A stretch of DNA of 64,000 bases from Centrapalus pauciflorus. Taxonomy: Eukaryota; Streptophyta; Magnoliopsida; Asterales; Asteraceae. This document shows positions 61,901 to 64,000 of the stretch, piece after piece (the stretch's first letter is position 1; each line of letters begins with the position of its first letter). Position numbers and translations under genes: made by a program. Location of the stretch: assembly GCA_020465985.1 (NCBI GenBank), contig JAANYP010007201.1, positions 806,001 through 870,000 of the forward strand. The letters are read 5' to 3'. The notes under the pieces are model-generated. The model was not told where the DNA came from and did no database searches. It saw only the letters and a program-made list of their open reading frames with translations.

Positions 61901-62689
61901 TCCCTATCCAGCAGAATGGAGAAATAAATAGGAAGTCATACTACAAACAGTGGGTTGCAATACTACCAAATTTCTTTCTAGGTAAAAAATGGAATATGAA
62001 AGTCATGATCAAATCCAACAAATACAGAATCTTAATATTAAAAGATCGATAATTTGAACAATTTAATCAAATAATATGGCAATGCAAAACATGCAAGATG
62101 CCACACAAAATAAAAGGAGGTGCTCGAAAAACCTTTCTCCCAAAATAGCAAGTTAGGAGAAAAGGGTAGCATGAACTTTATAAGCATTGCTGAGATACTT
62201 TAATGGGTGTGCCTAGTCTTATTGGAATTCCCGAAGCTGATGTTTAAGCCAAATTTTTAGCTTGATTCTACTATTTCATCCTGGTCAATCTAAGCTCAGC
62301 CCTATCACTCCCGGCGAACCTTCTCTCCTCACATAGGCCATAACTCCACACCCTTGCACCTAAAGAGTATTCACAATATGATTCTTCAAGCAAAATCTGG
62401 TGAACAGGTCTAAGCATCGGTCATCACCACAACACAATTACATGATTGGCTGACTAACTGAAAGAATACAAATCAACAATCAAAAAGTTGTCAACAACAA
62501 CTTGTTTTACGATGTACTCGAACAGGAAAGAGACAACATAACAAGTATCACTTACGGATCTGCTCGGCCAAGTCTACAAAGTTCGCAATAAAACTTTGGG
62601 GGAGGTGCTGGTAAAATACCCTCGATGGGTTTCTCCGGGATGATGACGCAACCAATATGCTGCCACACATTGCATCTTGAATCTTCACA
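55911..62689 (-). CDS. SIZ1: SIZ1 SUMO E3 ligase (5' exons beyond the window)
   Basis: Eleven exons read leftwards: 62556-62689, 61464-61532, 61098-61185, 60944-61019, 60687-60760, 60320-60427, 58688-58849, 57854-57958, 57642-57722, 56316-57549 and 55911-56047, giving 755 residues to the stop. SIZ1 is a nuclear PIAS-type ligase that transfers SUMO to targets in phosphate, cold, heat, salicylate and flowering control. Seen here: the second half of the PHD finger (SRCNVWQHIGCVIIP...FYCELCR), the PINIT region (WCMLLNDKVSFRMQWPQFSD, VRAINRPGSQLLGANGRDDG), the SP-RING (LRCPMSGSRMKIAGRFKPC, HMGCFDLE, WQCPICLKNYALENVIIDPY), the SUMO-interaction motif EIIVLSDSEEE, and the conserved tail NGFRNDDWISLRLGGGDS and SFPRQKR. 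Compared with the 873-residue Arabidopsis protein, about the first 120 residues (SAP domain, PHD start) lie beyond 64000. One intron (57723-57853) has a GC donor; the others are GT-AG. Confidence 0.96.
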
Positions 62690-63274
62690 CTGAGGATGAA
62701 AAATGTGAAGGTAAGCCTAAGATTTGTGAGCTGAATGGAAAGATTAGATGAATCAGCACGAGTGATTGATGGTGATCATTTCCACAAAATTTGGAAACTA
62801 AATTGTAAACCACAAATGATGTAAAATGGGCAGTGGGTGAAATATATAAAGCACAAAGAAGGCAGGCATGCCAAAGTTGCTTTCCTAACAATGTGAAACT
62901 CAGGTCCTAAAGATATACATGTACTTCCTTCAGTGAAGCACAAACAAATGAAAGAACGGGCCTTCTGAAATCATTATACTGTCTACAAATGAAGACTAAC
63001 CCTACATAAATACACAAAGAAAATAAACTACAGAAATAACTGAACATGGACATTATAAAAACAGAAGTTCATCGTATCAATGCAGCCTGAGCACTACTGT
63101 TACTGCCCAAGCCTCCTTGAAGAACCAAAAGAGATTATGGCAGTTCATTATAACTAAACATGTCAACTCATATGGAGAAGTATACTCAGTTGGGTACAAA
63201 GCATCCACAGTGAACTTGGCATCATGGCATGAAACATGAATTGAATAAAGGATAGAACTGTAATATATATAGAG
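62690..63274 (-). other. SIZ1 intron sequence
   Basis: Upstream (minus strand) of the first SIZ1 exon in the window. No further SIZ1 exon could be found up to 64000, so this and the two transposons to its right probably lie in one intron. The last exon in the window begins in frame at a TGT codon after CAG. Confidence 0.6.
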
Positions 63275-63497
63275 ATTCGGGATCAAATGAGAACCTAATA
63301 TATATCTTCAGAAGTGTGAGAAGGAATATGATTCACTTCTTTTGCACATTGATTCACCATTTTAGGATTTTAAAAGTAGTGAATCAATGTATAAACTAAT
63401 AAATCACAAATTCAGCAAAAACCGAATCAATGTGCAAAAGTAATGGTGCATCTCGCACTTCTCAAGATATATTTAGTTTCTTACAATCTCCTAAGCC
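63275..63497. mobile_element. Microsatellite-bounded TIR element in a SIZ1 intron
   Basis: Left end ATTCGGGATCAAATGAGAAC, then TATATCTTCAGAAGTGTGAGA. Right end on the minus strand has TATATCTTGAGAAGTGCGAGA in matching position, followed inward by CTTTTGCACATTGATTC on both arms. It lies between TATATATA (63264) and a TACATACATACA tract (63498). About 223 bp, non-coding, nearly a full foldback. Confidence 0.7.
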
Positions 63498-63549
63498 TAC
63501 ATACATATACATACATACATGCATACATACACACACACATATCTATATA

Positions 63550-64000
63550 GGTTCAAGCGAGTACCAAATCTTTTGTGGAGTACCAGAGGTACAAACTCTT
63601 AAAAACATTTATTTAAAATTTTCATAATCATGTTAAAATTAACGATACAAGATTACTTAACAAATCACACAAAAACACACTAAAACTATGTGAAAACGTG
63701 CATGTTCACATGAGTTGTACCGTTGTGAACGGCTGAACGTATGTTCACACTACGTATGTGAACGTATATTTTTTTCATGTTCATATGAGTTTAAGGAGTT
63801 AAAGGTTGTGAATGTGTGTTATTTTTCACAAATAGTCTTATACTCTTATATTACTTGAATCTAGATGAATATTGGATTGCATGTTCACACATGAACGTCC
63901 ATGCATTCACATGTGTGCTTTTTTATAAATAGTCTTGTATTGTTAATTTGAACATGATTGTGAATATATGTGTGTGTGTGTGTGTGTAGAATAAGGTTCA
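63550..64000 (+). mobile_element. GTTCAAGYGAGTACC family element, runs to the window edge
   Basis: Starts GGTTCAAGCGAGTACCAAAT right after a (TACATA)n(CA)n tract. The interior (63700-63920) has an array of GTTCAC/GTGAAC words in both orientations, for example GTGAACGTATGTTCAC-like pairs. It approaches a (TG)n tract at 63970-63987. The last bases, AGAATAAGGTTCA, may be the start of yet another element. Relatives are at 53789 and 47740. Confidence 0.55.

Overview
The window is nuclear DNA of a flowering plant, almost certainly a eudicot. The evidence is plant-only gene families (fasciclin-like arabinogalactan protein, INDETERMINATE DOMAIN zinc finger, type I MADS box, MLO, SIZ1), GT-AG introns in AT-rich sequence, very long (TA)n microsatellites, and many plant-type transposable elements. 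I cannot name the species; an asterid is a weak guess.

Five protein-coding genes are supported. (1) 5532-6269 (+) is an intronless FLA11/FLA12-like cell-wall glycoprotein. (2) 18712-20355 (-) is a three-exon IDD transcription factor of 466 residues. (3) 33637-34284 (+) is an intronless AGL62-like type I MADS protein. (4) 35451-41010 (-) is a complete 15-exon MLO gene of 586 residues; its C-terminal E-F-S-F motif points to the powdery-mildew susceptibility clade. (5) 55911-62689 (-) is the 3' part of a SIZ1 SUMO E3 ligase gene: 11 exons and 755 residues, with the SAP domain and the start of the PHD finger beyond the right edge. I rebuilt all splice junctions by hand and every phase closes. One SIZ1 intron uses a GC donor. 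No shared pathway links these genes; they are ordinary neighbours separated by repeats.

The rest is a dense transposon landscape. There is a 1776-bp solo LTR (44617-46392) with a perfect 5-bp target duplication, and an inverted relative cut by the left edge (1-833). There are Helitron-type elements (3093-4155, 21373-21642, 22696-23118), a tRNA-derived SINE with a 15-bp duplication (23343-23500), and a Mutator-like MITE with long TIRs (9980-10930) plus a larger relative. Three other MITE families are present, one with TTA duplications. A decayed LINE fragment (48528-49440) was split by one of these MITEs.

The most striking pattern is a guild of non-coding elements bounded by microsatellites, mostly (TA)n and sometimes (TG)n or (GA)n. 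They occur at about 4.6, 8.4, 25.9-28.6, 39.1, 42.5, 53.1, 53.8, 63.3 and 63.6 kb. Most share an outer TIR of the form GG(T/A)TCAA-N-GA-N-ACC. Several carry an internal array of short repeats built on a palindromic core, and the core differs between families (TGATGCATCA, GAACATGTTC, GTGAAC/GTTCAC). At 25.9-28.6 kb four of them alternate A-B-A-B' with (TA)n between each, and the two B copies form a near 1-kb inverted pair. Rice Micron MITEs are a known precedent for (TA)n-flanked elements; the palindrome arrays and the multi-family pattern look less well described.
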